From contig DKLU01000323.1 in the NCBI GenBank assembly GCA_002455915.1, positions 1 to 9,945 on the forward strand: DNA of 9,945 bases, in the 5' to 3' direction. The notes below the pieces were generated by a model, which had not been told where the DNA came from, did no database searches, and was given only the letters and a program-made list of their open reading frames with translations. The position numbers and the translations under genes were made by a program. Positions 1 to 6,928 of this stretch are shown here, piece after piece (within the stretch, counting starts at the first letter, position 1; each line of letters begins with the position of its first letter). The stretch comes from Chryseobacterium sp. UBA6632. Its GTDB lineage: Bacteria > Bacteroidota > Bacteroidia > Flavobacteriales > Weeksellaceae.

Positions 1-134
1 ATGATTTTGAAGATAATTATGATTTTCTTTTCGGAGATAATTCAGAATTCATGAAAAAATATCCTAAAAACTCTGTGGAATGGGATTATTTCAGCTTTTT
101 GGTTCAGGAATATACTGCCATGACAAACGGGTAA
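1..134 (+). CDS. 3' end of an unidentified protein gene (partial)
   Basis: An open frame (codons starting at base 3) enters from the left edge and stops at TAA 132-134, giving the last 43 residues of a protein. The visible tail is rich in Asp, Asn and aromatic residues (it begins DFEDNYDFLFGDNSEF and ends EYTAMTNG). I do not recognise the family from this much. A hairpin terminator sits 22 bases after the stop, and this supports a real gene end. An internal ATG exists at 51, but the frame is open to the window edge, so the start is taken to lie outside. Confidence 0.6.
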   Translation, partial: DFEDNYDFLFGDNSEFMKKYPKNSVEWDYFSFLVQEYTAMTNG

Positions 135-154
135 TTTATTCATCACAAAAAATA

Positions 155-183
155 AGAGCTGTAGATTTTCTGCAGCTTTTTAA
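155..183 (+). terminator. Rho-independent terminator after the first, partial gene
   Basis: AGCTGTAG (157-164) pairs with CTGCAGCT (170-177), eight pairs including one G-T wobble, around the loop ATTTT. A run of T (178-182) follows. It lies 22 bases after the stop of the partial gene and ends 20 bases before the next ATG, so it separates the two genes. Confidence 0.7.
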
Positions 184-188
184 TTTTA
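181..188 (+). promoter_or_regulatory. Possible -7 box for the 202-1074 gene
   Basis: TAATTTTA matches seven of eight positions of the Bacteroidota -7 consensus TAnnTTTG and lies 13 bases before the ATG at 202. No clear TTTG -33 box is seen upstream, where the preceding terminator hairpin sits. In DNA this AT-rich a chance match is plausible. Confidence 0.3.
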
Positions 189-201
189 AATACAGTTCAA
201 A

Positions 202-1074
202 ATGAAACTTTATATTCATACAGCATTTGCCTTCAGTTTTTTATTCTTTGGAGCATTGGGAAGGGCTTTTAAAAGCTGTTCTAAGGCTGATGATATTGCC
301 CATGTCGGTTCTTATGCTAAAAATTTAGAACATCTTCCGCACAATACCAATATCAAATCTTTGGGAAGATATGCTACCTTAGAAGCTTCAGTGATTAAAG
401 ATCCGGTTGCACTTCAGCGATATTTAGAACTTACAGAAGTTGTCGACAGAAGAGTACTGGAAGATTTGGCCATGACAAATAACGAAGTGAAAATTCAGCT
501 TAAAACGATTGATGAAAAGTTTCTTCCTTCCGAAAAAATGAAAGAATACGGAAAGCTAATCGAGAAATACATTAAAAATATTGATCCTAAAAATTATGAA
601 GAGCTTTTCAGAACTTTACATTTAGCATCAAAAGTAAAAGAAATGTATGCTTTGGATGGTAATATTGATCAGAACAAATTTGATGAAAAAACGAAAGATT
701 TTTCGATAAAAAAGAAAAAACTTACTGTAAATATTCCCGATGGTTATTATGAACTGTCATCGGTTACCAATCCTTTTATAGACAATATTTGGATTAATGA
801 TAAATCGGCAATTTTCATCTATTCTTTTCATAAAAACTATGAAAAAACATTGGAAGAATGGAAACTTTCAAAACAAAAAAACAATCTTCATCTGAATGTT
901 TTTGCTGAAAAAGAAGAACTGATTACTTTCAAAGTTTCAAACAGTAAAAATGAGGAACTTTTTGGCTTTGTTAAAGTTTTAAAAGATGGTGATAAAGTTC
1001 TCTTCATTGAAACCATTTTCAAGCATCAGGTTTATTTTTTAAAAGAATATAAAGCATTGGCGGCAGAAATATAA
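202..1074 (+). CDS. Exported protein of unknown function, 290 aa
   Basis: I do not recognise this family. The first 20 or so residues (MKLYIHTAFAFSFLFFGALG) form a hydrophobic N-terminal segment that fits a Sec signal peptide or membrane anchor. The only cysteine, C26, lies just after it in the context FKSC, which is not a good lipobox, so I would not call it a lipoprotein with any confidence. Residues 50-170 are charged and look helical. From about 172 to the end the sequence turns more strand-like (LTVNIPDGYYEL, SAIFIYSF, FGFVKVLKDGDKVLFIE). Lysine is abundant throughout. The ATG at 202 is the natural start because it immediately precedes the signal-like segment. The gene is isolated from the upstream gene by a terminator and ends 60 bases before uvrC, which seems to have its own promoter. 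That it is a real gene is well supported by length and composition; its function is open. Confidence 0.8.
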   Translation: MKLYIHTAFAFSFLFFGALGRAFKSCSKADDIAHVGSYAKNLEHLPHNTNIKSLGRYATLEASVIKDPVALQRYLELTEVVDRRVLEDLAMTNNEVKIQLKTIDEKFLPSEKMKEYGKLIEKYIKNIDPKNYEELFRTLHLASKVKEMYALDGNIDQNKFDEKTKDFSIKKKKLTVNIPDGYYELSSVTNPFIDNIWINDKSAIFIYSFHKNYEKTLEEWKLSKQKNNLHLNVFAEKEELITFKVSNSKNEELFGFVKVLKDGDKVLFIETIFKHQVYFLKEYKALAAEI

Positions 1075-1122
1075 AACTCTCTTAAAAAATGCCATCCTGA
1101 AATAATTAAAGTCAAAATTCCG

Positions 1123-1130
1123 TAATTTTG
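1123..1130 (+). promoter_or_regulatory. -7 promoter box directly before uvrC
   Basis: TAATTTTG is an exact match to the Bacteroidota -7 consensus TAnnTTTG and ends only four bases before the uvrC ATG. In this phylum transcription starts a few bases after this box, so the message would begin at or very near the start codon. No good TTTG -33 box is visible 17-23 bases upstream (the region reads CCTGAAATAA), which lowers confidence. Confidence 0.5.
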
Positions 1131-1134
1131 TCTT

Positions 1135-2937
1135 ATGAATCCTTCGTTAGAATTACAGCTGAAAACTTTACCATCTGAGCCCGGCGTTTATCGTTATTAT
1201 GATAAAAACGAACAACTATTGTATGTCGGGAAGGCTAAAAACCTCAAAAAAAGGGTTCTTTCCTACTTCAATAAAAATCTTTCGGGGTACCGAATTAAAA
1301 TCATGGTCAGTAAAATCCAACGATTGGAGACCACGATTGTAAACAGTGAATATGATGCGCTTTTGCTGGAAAACAACCTGATTAAAGAACATCAGCCTTT
1401 TTATAATGTCATGTTGAAGGATGACAAAACCTATCCCTGGATTTGCATTAAAAATGAAGAATTTCCAAGAATATTTTTAACGAGAAATAAAATTAAAGAT
1501 GGTTCAGAATATTTCGGGCCTTATGCGAAAGTGCGTCCTGCAAAGATTTTACTGGATACCATTAAACATATTTATAAATTAAGGACTTGTAATTTAAATT
1601 TAGCTCCGAGTAAAATCGACGACGGAAAATATAAAGTCTGCCTTGAATATCATATTAAAAATTGCGAAGGCCCTTGCGAAGGCTTGGAAAGCAAGCAAGA
1701 TTATGATGAAAAAATAGATGCCATCCGCGGAATTATAAAGGGAGATTTCCGAAAAGCAAAAGAATATCTTACCGGACAAATGATGAAATATGCCAGCAAT
1801 CTAAAGTTTGAGGATGCCCAAATCATCAAAGAAAGACTTGATATTCTGGAAGATTATCAGTCTAAAAACACGGTAGTAAATCCTAATATTGATGATGTTG
1901 ATGTTTTCGGAATGACGAGTGATGAAACAGCGGCGTATGTAAATTTCTTTAAGATCAGGAACGGAAATATCATTCAAAGTTTTACGACTGAAATTAAAAA
2001 AATCCTTGAGGAATCTGACGAAGATATTATGGAAGAAGCACTGATTGAGATTCGTCAGAAATTTGCTTCCGATTCCAGAGAAGTTTTGCTCCCTTTTCAT
2101 TTATCGGTGGAAATTCCGAATGTAAAATTGATTGTTCCGAAAGTAGGTGATAAAAAACGTATCGTGGAACTTTCTGAAAAAAATGCGAAGGAATATCGTT
2201 TAGAAAAATTAAAACAGGTTCAAATTGTAGATCCGGAAAGACATACCAACAGAATTATGGCAGAAATGCAAAAACTGCTGAGAATGCCAGTGGAACCGAG
2301 ACACATTGAAGGTTTTGATAACTCGAATATTCAGGGAACGAATCCTGTTTCGGCATGTGTAGTTTTTAAAGATGGAAAGCCAAGTAAAGCCGATTATAGA
2401 ATTTTTCATCCCAAAACCGTTGAAGGGCCGAACGACTTTGCCACGATGGAAGAAGTCATTTATCGTCGTTACAAAAGGATGCTGGACGAGGGTGAAAATT
2501 TGCCACAATTAATTTTGATTGATGGTGGAAAAGGGCAATTATCATCTGCTGTAAAAAGTTTAAGATTATTAGGGTTATACGGGAAAATAACCATTGTCGG
2601 GATTGCTAAAAGATTGGAAGAAATCTTTTTCCCTGAAGATCCGATTCCATTATATCTCGATAAAAAGTCTGAAACGTTGAAAATCTTGCAGAGAGTTCGA
2701 GACGAAGCGCACCGTTTTGGGGTAAAACACCACAGAACCAGAAGAAAGAACTCAACGATAAAATCTGAACTGGAGGAAATTCCAGGGGTTGGAGGAAAGA
2801 CTATCGAATTACTTTTATCTAAATTAAAGTCTGTAAAAAGGATCAAGGAAGCCGATTTGGTAACATTAGAAGAAATTATCGGAAAAAGTAAGGCGAAAAT
2901 TATTCGTGATTTCTTCGACAATCAACCTTCTTCATAA
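1135..2937 (+). CDS. uvrC: UvrABC excision nuclease subunit C
   Basis: UvrC makes the two incisions on either side of a DNA lesion after UvrA and UvrB have located it (nucleotide excision repair, cytoplasm). At 600 aa it is full length compared with about 610 in E. coli. The N-terminal GIY-YIG nuclease domain shows GVY at 17-19, YVG at 30-32 and the catalytic-type Arg at 40. Four cysteines, C152, C169, C177 and C181, match the spacing of the iron-sulphur ligands described in E. coli UvrC. A UvrB-binding UVR motif lies around 205-240 (LKFEDAQIIKERLDILEDYQ). The RNase H-like second nuclease domain carries the expected acidic residues D395 (GFDNSN), D434 (PNDFATM) and D463 (LIDGGKGQ), plus a His-rich motif HHR at 532-534. 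A helix-hairpin-helix DNA-binding region follows (PGVGG at 550-554). All active-site features look intact. The ATG at 1135 puts the GIY motif at the usual place. No other repair genes are adjacent. Confidence 0.97.
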   Translation: MNPSLELQLKTLPSEPGVYRYYDKNEQLLYVGKAKNLKKRVLSYFNKNLSGYRIKIMVSKIQRLETTIVNSEYDALLLENNLIKEHQPFYNVMLKDDKTYPWICIKNEEFPRIFLTRNKIKDGSEYFGPYAKVRPAKILLDTIKHIYKLRTCNLNLAPSKIDDGKYKVCLEYHIKNCEGPCEGLESKQDYDEKIDAIRGIIKGDFRKAKEYLTGQMMKYASNLKFEDAQIIKERLDILEDYQSKNTVVNPNIDDVDVFGMTSDETAAYVNFFKIRNGNIIQSFTTEIKKILEESDEDIMEEALIEIRQKFASDSREVLLPFHLSVEIPNVKLIVPKVGDKKRIVELSEKNAKEYRLEKLKQVQIVDPERHTNRIMAEMQKLLRMPVEPRHIEGFDNSNIQGTNPVSACVVFKDGKPSKADYRIFHPKTVEGPNDFATMEEVIYRRYKRMLDEGENLPQLILIDGGKGQLSSAVKSLRLLGLYGKITIVGIAKRLEEIFFPEDPIPLYLDKKSETLKILQRVRDEAHRFGVKHHRTRRKNSTIKSELEEIPGVGGKTIELLLSKLKSVKRIKEADLVTLEEIIGKSKAKIIRDFFDNQPSS

Positions 2938-2970
2938 TTGCTGAAATTATTAGTAACAAAAAACTTTAAC

Positions 2971-3027
2971 TAATTAAATTAATATCATTAAATGACGCTT
3001 ATAATTACGAATGATTTAATTATTTTT
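2971..3027 (+). terminator. Possible weak AT-rich terminator after uvrC
   Basis: TAATTAAAT (2971-2979) is the perfect inverse of ATTTAATTA (3014-3022), and CATT (2986-2989) pairs with AATG (3010-3013) after a 6-base bulge. Five T follow at 3023-3027. The stem is entirely A/T apart from one pair and the loop is 20 bases, so it would be a weak terminator. It could equally be chance in an AT-rich spacer, or part of the promoter region of the next gene. Confidence 0.35.
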
Positions 3028-3062
3028 CTATCTTCATATTGTAAAAATAAAAAAGTACAATT

Positions 3063-3842
3063 ATGAAAAATTATTACAATTTGGCAAAATCATTTGCATT
3101 TTTATGCGCGTCTGCGTTTTCAGGTTTATTTAATGCTCAAACGTATTGTAGCCCAACCTATTCCAACGGCTGTAGTAGCTGGAGAATTACACAAGTATCT
3201 ATTCCGGGAGCTAATTTTAATAATACATTTGCTTCAGGCACTTGCACATCAGGTAGGGATAGAACATCTGTTTCTGTAAATCTGAATACAAATGTCAGCT
3301 ATAATGTGAGTGTAACTACTATGGGATGGATGTCTTGCGGATTGGCTATCGACTTTAATAAAGATGGTGATTTTGATGATGCTGGTGAAAATCTTTACAT
3401 GCCTGCTTACATTGGAAATACAAGTCCGGAAACGTATTCCGGTTCGTTTACTGTACCTTCATCTGCTGCTACAGGAAGCTATAGAATGAGAATCTGGACT
3501 CGTGAAGCTAATGCACAACCAGGAACTTCTGCATGTGGCTCTTATGCTTATGGAACCTGGACGGATTATACAGCAAATATTTTAGGACCTTTGGCAACTT
3601 CTGAAGTGACGAAATCAATTGCTAAAATTTATCCAAACCCGGTTTCTGATGTTCTGAATATTGAAGATAAAAATACAATCGAATCTGTAGAAATTTATGA
3701 TGCCAATGGAAAAATGGTTAGAAATATTTCTCAATTAGGAAAAAATGCATCTGTGAAATTATCAGATCTAGTTCCGGGAATGTATACAGCTAAGATTAAA
3801 AATAATAAAGAAAGCCAGACTATTAAATTTATCAAGAAATAA
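3063..3842 (+). CDS. Secreted T9SS cargo protein with GEVED-like domain
   Basis: This is a small secreted or surface-attached protein of 259 aa. Residues 1-26 are a Sec signal peptide ending NAQ. Residues about 27-175 resemble the GEVED domain of Bacteroidota surface proteins: a beta-rich stretch with the Asp/Asn-rich loop DFNKDGDFDDAGE (97-109), which looks like a calcium-binding loop, then SGSFTVPSSAATGSYRMRI (126-144). At the end of the domain the name-giving motif (GEVEDYT in typical members) reads GTWTDYTANI (164-173), so it is degenerate. Residues 184-259 are a type A T9SS C-terminal sorting domain: IYPNPVSDVLNI, VEIYDANGKMV, LSDLVPGMYTAKI and the Lys-rich end IKFIKK. Such tails direct export across the outer membrane and are removed on the way. 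Six cysteines remain in the mature N-terminal part (C29, C37, C61, C92, C158 and none in the tail apart from the signal's own), suggesting disulphides. No catalytic domain is visible; the likely role is binding or structural. The leader is A-rich, as is usual in this phylum. Confidence 0.88.
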   Translation: MKNYYNLAKSFAFLCASAFSGLFNAQTYCSPTYSNGCSSWRITQVSIPGANFNNTFASGTCTSGRDRTSVSVNLNTNVSYNVSVTTMGWMSCGLAIDFNKDGDFDDAGENLYMPAYIGNTSPETYSGSFTVPSSAATGSYRMRIWTREANAQPGTSACGSYAYGTWTDYTANILGPLATSEVTKSIAKIYPNPVSDVLNIEDKNTIESVEIYDANGKMVRNISQLGKNASVKLSDLVPGMYTAKIKNNKESQTIKFIKK

Positions 3843-3883
3843 AAGTTTTTTTGGTAGATCCTTCTCAGAACCTTTAATAAAAA

Positions 3884-3918
3884 AATATCCTTAATTCTTT
3901 CATGGAATTAAGGATATT
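3884..3918. terminator. Bidirectional terminator between convergent genes
   Basis: A perfect 14-base-pair stem pairs 3884-3897 (AATATCCTTAATTC) with 3905-3918 (GAATTAAGGATATT) around a 7-base loop. Read on the minus strand it is followed by seven T (complement of A 3879-3885, overlapping the stem foot), making a strong terminator for the minus-strand cluster whose last stop is at 3941. Read on the plus strand the following bases are ATATTTTAT, a weaker T-tract, so it probably also ends the T9SS cargo gene stopping at 3842. Confidence 0.85.
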
Positions 3919-3940
3919 ATATTTTATGTATCAATTAATT

Positions 3941-4714
3941 TTACTTTCCTGTAAAAACATCTCTGGAAAAATCTCCGTTTGCCTGAGGCATTTCGATAAC
4001 GATATTTCCATTCTCAATATATCCAAGAGTAGATTCTCCGTTTGCCAATTTTACTCTGAAAACATCATTTTTTGCCGTTGCTTTAAAAGTGGCGTAAGGA
4101 ACAGAACTATTAGGATCTGCCAAAATAAACTGATCATCTGCCAATTTAATTTTCTGAAGATTTAGCTTTCCGTTGCTGAATTTCGTTGCAGTACTTGTTG
4201 TAAAAGTAGTTGTAGCAGCTTCTTTAGTTTGAGTCTGAACAGGAGCTTCTTTTACAGGTTGTACTTCTACACGTTGAGTATTTTCAACAGCGGCTAAGTT
4301 AACTGTGGGATTCGAAGCATAAACATTTACCATAGCTTTCTTTACTGCATCTTGAAAACCTTCTTCAAATTCTTTTATATCTGTTCTTGCCTTTGATTCT
4401 AAAATAACTTTATCATTACAGTCTTTAAACTCTAAAATTACCTTATTTACCAACCAACTGCTATCATCTTTTACGTCAGCAAATAAAACATTACAAGCAT
4501 TTCCTCCAATTTCAACAGGCCATTGTCCTTTAGTGGCTGAAATAACTTCATATTTTTTACCTTTTAAAGATTGGATGAAAAAATCTTTCACTCCATAGTC
4601 TCGTTTAAAACTTTCTAACTTTTCTGGTACAGCAATATATTTATAATCAGAAACTTTTTGTCCGAAAGCTAACGTCAGGCAAAAAGAAAATAATACAACC
4701 GAAATCTTTTTCAT
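3941..4714 (-). CDS. Exported two-domain protein of unknown function, 257 aa
   Basis: I do not recognise the family. The start is placed at the ATG at 4714, which opens directly into a signal peptide (MKKISVVLFSFCLTLAFGQ). The frame extends five codons upstream only through a TTG at 4729, which I do not accept as the start. After the signal, residues about 20-133 form one domain with Cys at 74 and 99 (NACNV, FKDCND). It ends in a helix-like stretch (FEEGFQDAVKKAMVNVYAS), a pattern often seen in small periplasmic or lipoprotein domains. Residues about 145-178 are a Gln/Thr/Pro/Ala-rich linker (VQPVKEAPVQTQTKE, then a Thr-rich run). Residues about 180-257 form a second, beta-rich domain (KLNLQKIKLADDQFILAD, FRVKLANGESTLGYIENG). 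The gene begins 24 bases after the stop of the PorV-like gene, so the two are very probably cotranscribed and may act together at the envelope. Confidence 0.85.
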   Translation of the reverse strand: MKKISVVLFSFCLTLAFGQKVSDYKYIAVPEKLESFKRDYGVKDFFIQSLKGKKYEVISATKGQWPVEIGGNACNVLFADVKDDSSWLVNKVILEFKDCNDKVILESKARTDIKEFEEGFQDAVKKAMVNVYASNPTVNLAAVENTQRVEVQPVKEAPVQTQTKEAATTTFTTSTATKFSNGKLNLQKIKLADDQFILADPNSSVPYATFKATAKNDVFRVKLANGESTLGYIENGNIVIEMPQANGDFSRDVFTGK

Positions 4715-4738
4715 ACTATTTAATTTCAATATTTAAAA

Positions 4739-5821
4739 TTAATCATTTCTAAACTCTCCCATATCTAGTTTCAGAGAGAAAAAGTTTGAATAAAAATTAG
4801 AACCTCCAATTCCTGAGTTGGTAATCGCATAATCCAGCGTTAACCCTCTATATCTAATCCCGATACCTGCACTTGGCTGGAACGAAACTTTTCTTTTTAA
4901 ATCCTCAATATCTGTAATATTCTGGAAACGATTAACCCCTAATCTTACAAAAATCATTTTTTGATATCCTAACTCGGCCCCCGCATAAGGAGTAATACTC
5001 GCGAAATCTGTAGATAAAAGAGCTGCTGTCTTAGCAAAATCAACATTAATACCCGCTTCTGGCAAAACGTAAACACTGCTGTTGATCTCAAAATTTTTAC
5101 TTACTCCAACATTCAGTTTTGGCATCGTAAGTTCCATCTTATCTTTCGGCGCAGGGTTGAATTCTTCACCATTTACCACGGTGGAAAGTTCTTTTTGATT
5201 TACTGTCCAGAAGTTTACCGTTGTTGTTGCATCTCTCAACATTCCCCCGATTTTATAACCATTATCTAATTTGTAGATGGCACCGATATCAAATCCAAAA
5301 CCATAACCGTTGGCAAATTTTCCTACATTTCTGTAAACTAATTTGGCATTCACCCCAACATCCAATCTTTGATTTCCTCCTGGATTAAAAGCATAGGAAA
5401 GAACTGCAGCATAATCTGACTGAGAGAATTTTGTGATTTTATCATAATCAATATTCCCTTCAGGATCGATCATTTGAGTTGTATTCAAAATATTATCAAC
5501 ACCAAGCCTCACCACTGAAACTCCGAAAACTCCGGTTTCTAATACTTTTGCATACGCAAGGTAATCGTACTTTGCAATCGATTCAAAATATTCTGCGTGC
5601 ATCGCCGCTCCTTGCCAATCTTTTTGAATGGCCATTAAACCTGCCGGGTTCCACATCGGAGAATATACATCATCCTGATTAGAAATTACAGCTCCTCCCA
5701 TCGCAAGCCCTCTCGCTCCGGCTCCAATATTTAAAAATTCATTGGAATATTTTCTGATAATTTGAGCCTGAGATACCCCAAAAATCAGGGAGAATGCAAG
5801 CAAAAGATATTTTTTCATCAT
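4739..5821 (-). CDS. PorV/PorQ-family outer-membrane beta-barrel protein
   Basis: This 360-aa protein has a signal peptide ending SQAQ at residue 20, followed by motifs typical of the FadL-like PorV/PorQ barrels of Bacteroidota: IGAGARGLAMGGA (32-44) and SPMWNPAGL (54-62). The rest is alternating amphipathic beta-strand sequence with many Gly and aromatic residues (for example ANGYGFGFDIGAIYKLDNGYKIGGM split over strands near 170-195), ending in strands such as GIGIRYRGLTLDYAIT. PorV carries cargo tails to the attachment complex of the type IX secretion system; PorQ-like and PorV2-like paralogues are common in flavobacteria and their roles are less clear. This one is probably a paralogue of the PorV2 kind, because true PorV usually sits next to porU, which is absent here. 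The start can be either of two adjacent ATGs (5821 or 5818). It follows the transporter gene by 12 bases and precedes the exported protein gene by 24 bases. Confidence 0.85.
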   Translation of the reverse strand: MMKKYLLLAFSLIFGVSQAQIIRKYSNEFLNIGAGARGLAMGGAVISNQDDVYSPMWNPAGLMAIQKDWQGAAMHAEYFESIAKYDYLAYAKVLETGVFGVSVVRLGVDNILNTTQMIDPEGNIDYDKITKFSQSDYAAVLSYAFNPGGNQRLDVGVNAKLVYRNVGKFANGYGFGFDIGAIYKLDNGYKIGGMLRDATTTVNFWTVNQKELSTVVNGEEFNPAPKDKMELTMPKLNVGVSKNFEINSSVYVLPEAGINVDFAKTAALLSTDFASITPYAGAELGYQKMIFVRLGVNRFQNITDIEDLKRKVSFQPSAGIGIRYRGLTLDYAITNSGIGGSNFYSNFFSLKLDMGEFRND

Positions 5822-5833
5822 AGATGTCGATGC

Positions 5834-6712
5834 TTAATTTAATTTTTTTGTTTTCTTAGCTTTTATTAATCCGTTGACAATGATTGCCAGTATCATAACA
5901 CCTGATGCTACATAAAAAACAGAGCTCATATGTTCCGATTCCCCAAAGATAAAAAAAGCTAGTATAATTCCGTAAACTGGTTCTAAATTAACTGTTAAAA
6001 TTAGTGTAAAAGGCGAAATATATTTCATTAAATTTACCGATTCTAGCATCGGAAAAGCAGTGAAAACACTTGCCAACAAGCATATTAACGCAATATCACG
6101 GTAACTTATTTCATTCATTTGAAAAATTTGTCCGGAAAACAAATAAATTATCATCAAAATGAACCATCCGCAGAAAATTTCGTAAAAAATAATGTTTCCC
6201 GAGCTTGTCTTTCCAAACATCTTTCCGTTAAAAACTGAAAATATAGTTCCGAAAATAGCACATAAAACACCATACATAATTCCTTCTTTGTATTGAAATT
6301 CAGTTTTAAATATTAATAAAATGCATGCGACAATCACAATTCCCATCAAAACTTCCGAAATATCAATCTTCCGCTTAAAAATAATCGGTTCTAAAATTGA
6401 GGCAAATAAAGTAGATAACGAGAGACAGCTTAAAGCAATCGAAACATTCGAAACTTTAATGGAATAAAAGAAACAGTACCAATGAAGCGCCATCGTAAAA
6501 CCAATCGCAGCTAATTGGAAAAAAATTTTCTTTGAAACTTTTATACTTTCCTTTTTATAAATTCTGATAAAGGCAAAAAGAAAAATGGCAGCAAAAAGCA
6601 TTCGATAGAAAACAAGAATCTGCGCATTCGCATGAATCAGCTTTCCTAAAATTGCCGTAAACCCCCACAAAAAAACAATCAAATGCAACCTGAAAAGTGC
6701 TAATTTATGCAT
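5834..6712 (-). CDS. EamA/DMT-family transporter, ten membrane segments
   Basis: This 292-aa inner-membrane protein belongs to the drug/metabolite transporter superfamily, EamA type, whose members usually export amino acids or other small metabolites. The substrate cannot be told from sequence here. The protein shows the usual two repeated halves, about residues 5-136 and 145-283, each with about five hydrophobic helices. Typical features are FLWGFTAILGKL near the start, FYRMLFA (35-41), the EPIIFKRK end of the first half (108-115) and the matching NLEPVYGIILAFFIFGE in the second (242-258). The C-terminus is Lys-rich (KAKKTKKLN), expected on the cytoplasmic side. The ATG at 6712 starts just before the first helix. 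It is the first gene of the minus-strand cluster, and a -7 box lies 27 bases upstream. Cotranscription with the PorV-like gene is inferred from the 12-base gap only. Confidence 0.93.
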   Translation of the reverse strand: MHKLALFRLHLIVFLWGFTAILGKLIHANAQILVFYRMLFAAIFLFAFIRIYKKESIKVSKKIFFQLAAIGFTMALHWYCFFYSIKVSNVSIALSCLSLSTLFASILEPIIFKRKIDISEVLMGIVIVACILLIFKTEFQYKEGIMYGVLCAIFGTIFSVFNGKMFGKTSSGNIIFYEIFCGWFILMIIYLFSGQIFQMNEISYRDIALICLLASVFTAFPMLESVNLMKYISPFTLILTVNLEPVYGIILAFFIFGESEHMSSVFYVASGVMILAIIVNGLIKAKKTKKLN

Positions 6713-6739
6713 ACCTTAACCTCTTTAAATTTCAACATG

Positions 6740-6747
6740 CAAATTTA
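6740..6747 (-). promoter_or_regulatory. -7 promoter box for the minus-strand EamA cluster
   Basis: On the minus strand TAAATTTG (6747 to 6740) matches TAnnTTTG exactly and lies 27 bases before the ATG at 6712. A TTG at 6763-6761 is the nearest -33 candidate, but its 13-base spacing is shorter than the usual 17-23. If functional, transcription would start near 6733 and the cluster would not depend on the RNA element upstream. Confidence 0.45.
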
Positions 6748-6810
6748 CAAATAGGTTTTACAATTCTTATAAAAAATTCAAAAATTACAGGGGAAATTTA
6801 ATCTTATTAA

Positions 6811-6848
6811 AAAAGAAAAAACCCTGAAAATTTGTTCAACTTTCAGGG
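6811..6848 (-). terminator. Strong minus-strand terminator in the intergenic gap
   Basis: On the minus strand CCCTGAAA (complement of 6841-6848) pairs with TTTCAGGG (complement of 6822-6829). Three more pairs are possible inside, including one G-U, leaving a 5-base loop GAACA. It is followed by TTTTTTCTTTT (complement of 6811-6821). Stem, loop and T-tract are textbook. On the plus strand the hairpin is followed by CCTTCAAATA, so it acts only in the minus direction. No protein gene lies upstream of it on the minus strand within the gap, so it must end some other transcript. Confidence 0.8.
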
Positions 6849-6924
6849 CCTTCAAATAATAAACTATTAAAAAAATAAACTAGGAACTAGAGTATTTTGT
6901 AGAGGATATTATCCCCAATACTCT
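6811..6924 (-). ncRNA. Candidate small structured RNA of about 110 nt
   Basis: Three elements line up on the minus strand. A -7-like box TAACTTTA (6936-6929) predicts a transcript start near 6924. Exactly there begins a bulged hairpin: AGAGUAUU (6924-6917) pairs with AAUACUCU (6896-6889), enclosing GGGGAU-AAU-AUCCUC (6916-6902) with a 5-base bulge UACAA. A small hairpin CUAG-UUC-CUAG follows at 6891-6881, sharing bases with the first, and then an A/U-rich stretch. The unit ends at the strong terminator at 6848-6811. I cannot assign an RNA family. Alternatives are a leader with attenuator for the EamA gene downstream at 6712, or a remnant. The structure is read directly from the sequence; transcription is inferred. 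Confidence 0.45.
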
Positions 6925-6928
6925 GATG

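Noticed and set aside
1801..2921. Minus-strand open frames (99, 99 and 150 codons) inside uvrC
   Set aside because: They lie opposite a fully conserved gene, have unlikely compositions and no promoter or leader; they are antisense shadows.
3094..3279. Plus-strand 61-codon frame inside the T9SS cargo gene
   Set aside because: It overlaps, in another frame, a gene with clear signal peptide and sorting domain.
3902..4165. Plus-strand 87-codon frame starting in the bidirectional terminator
   Set aside because: It is antisense to the end of the exported protein gene and begins inside the terminator hairpin.
4715..4729. Five-codon N-terminal extension of the 257-aa exported protein, starting at a TTG (minus strand)
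   Set aside because: The TTG would put KLNS ahead of a complete signal peptide that starts with MKK at the ATG at 4714; the ATG is the better start.
5479..5682. Plus-strand 67-codon frame inside the PorV-like gene
   Set aside because: Antisense to a conserved barrel gene, with no independent support.
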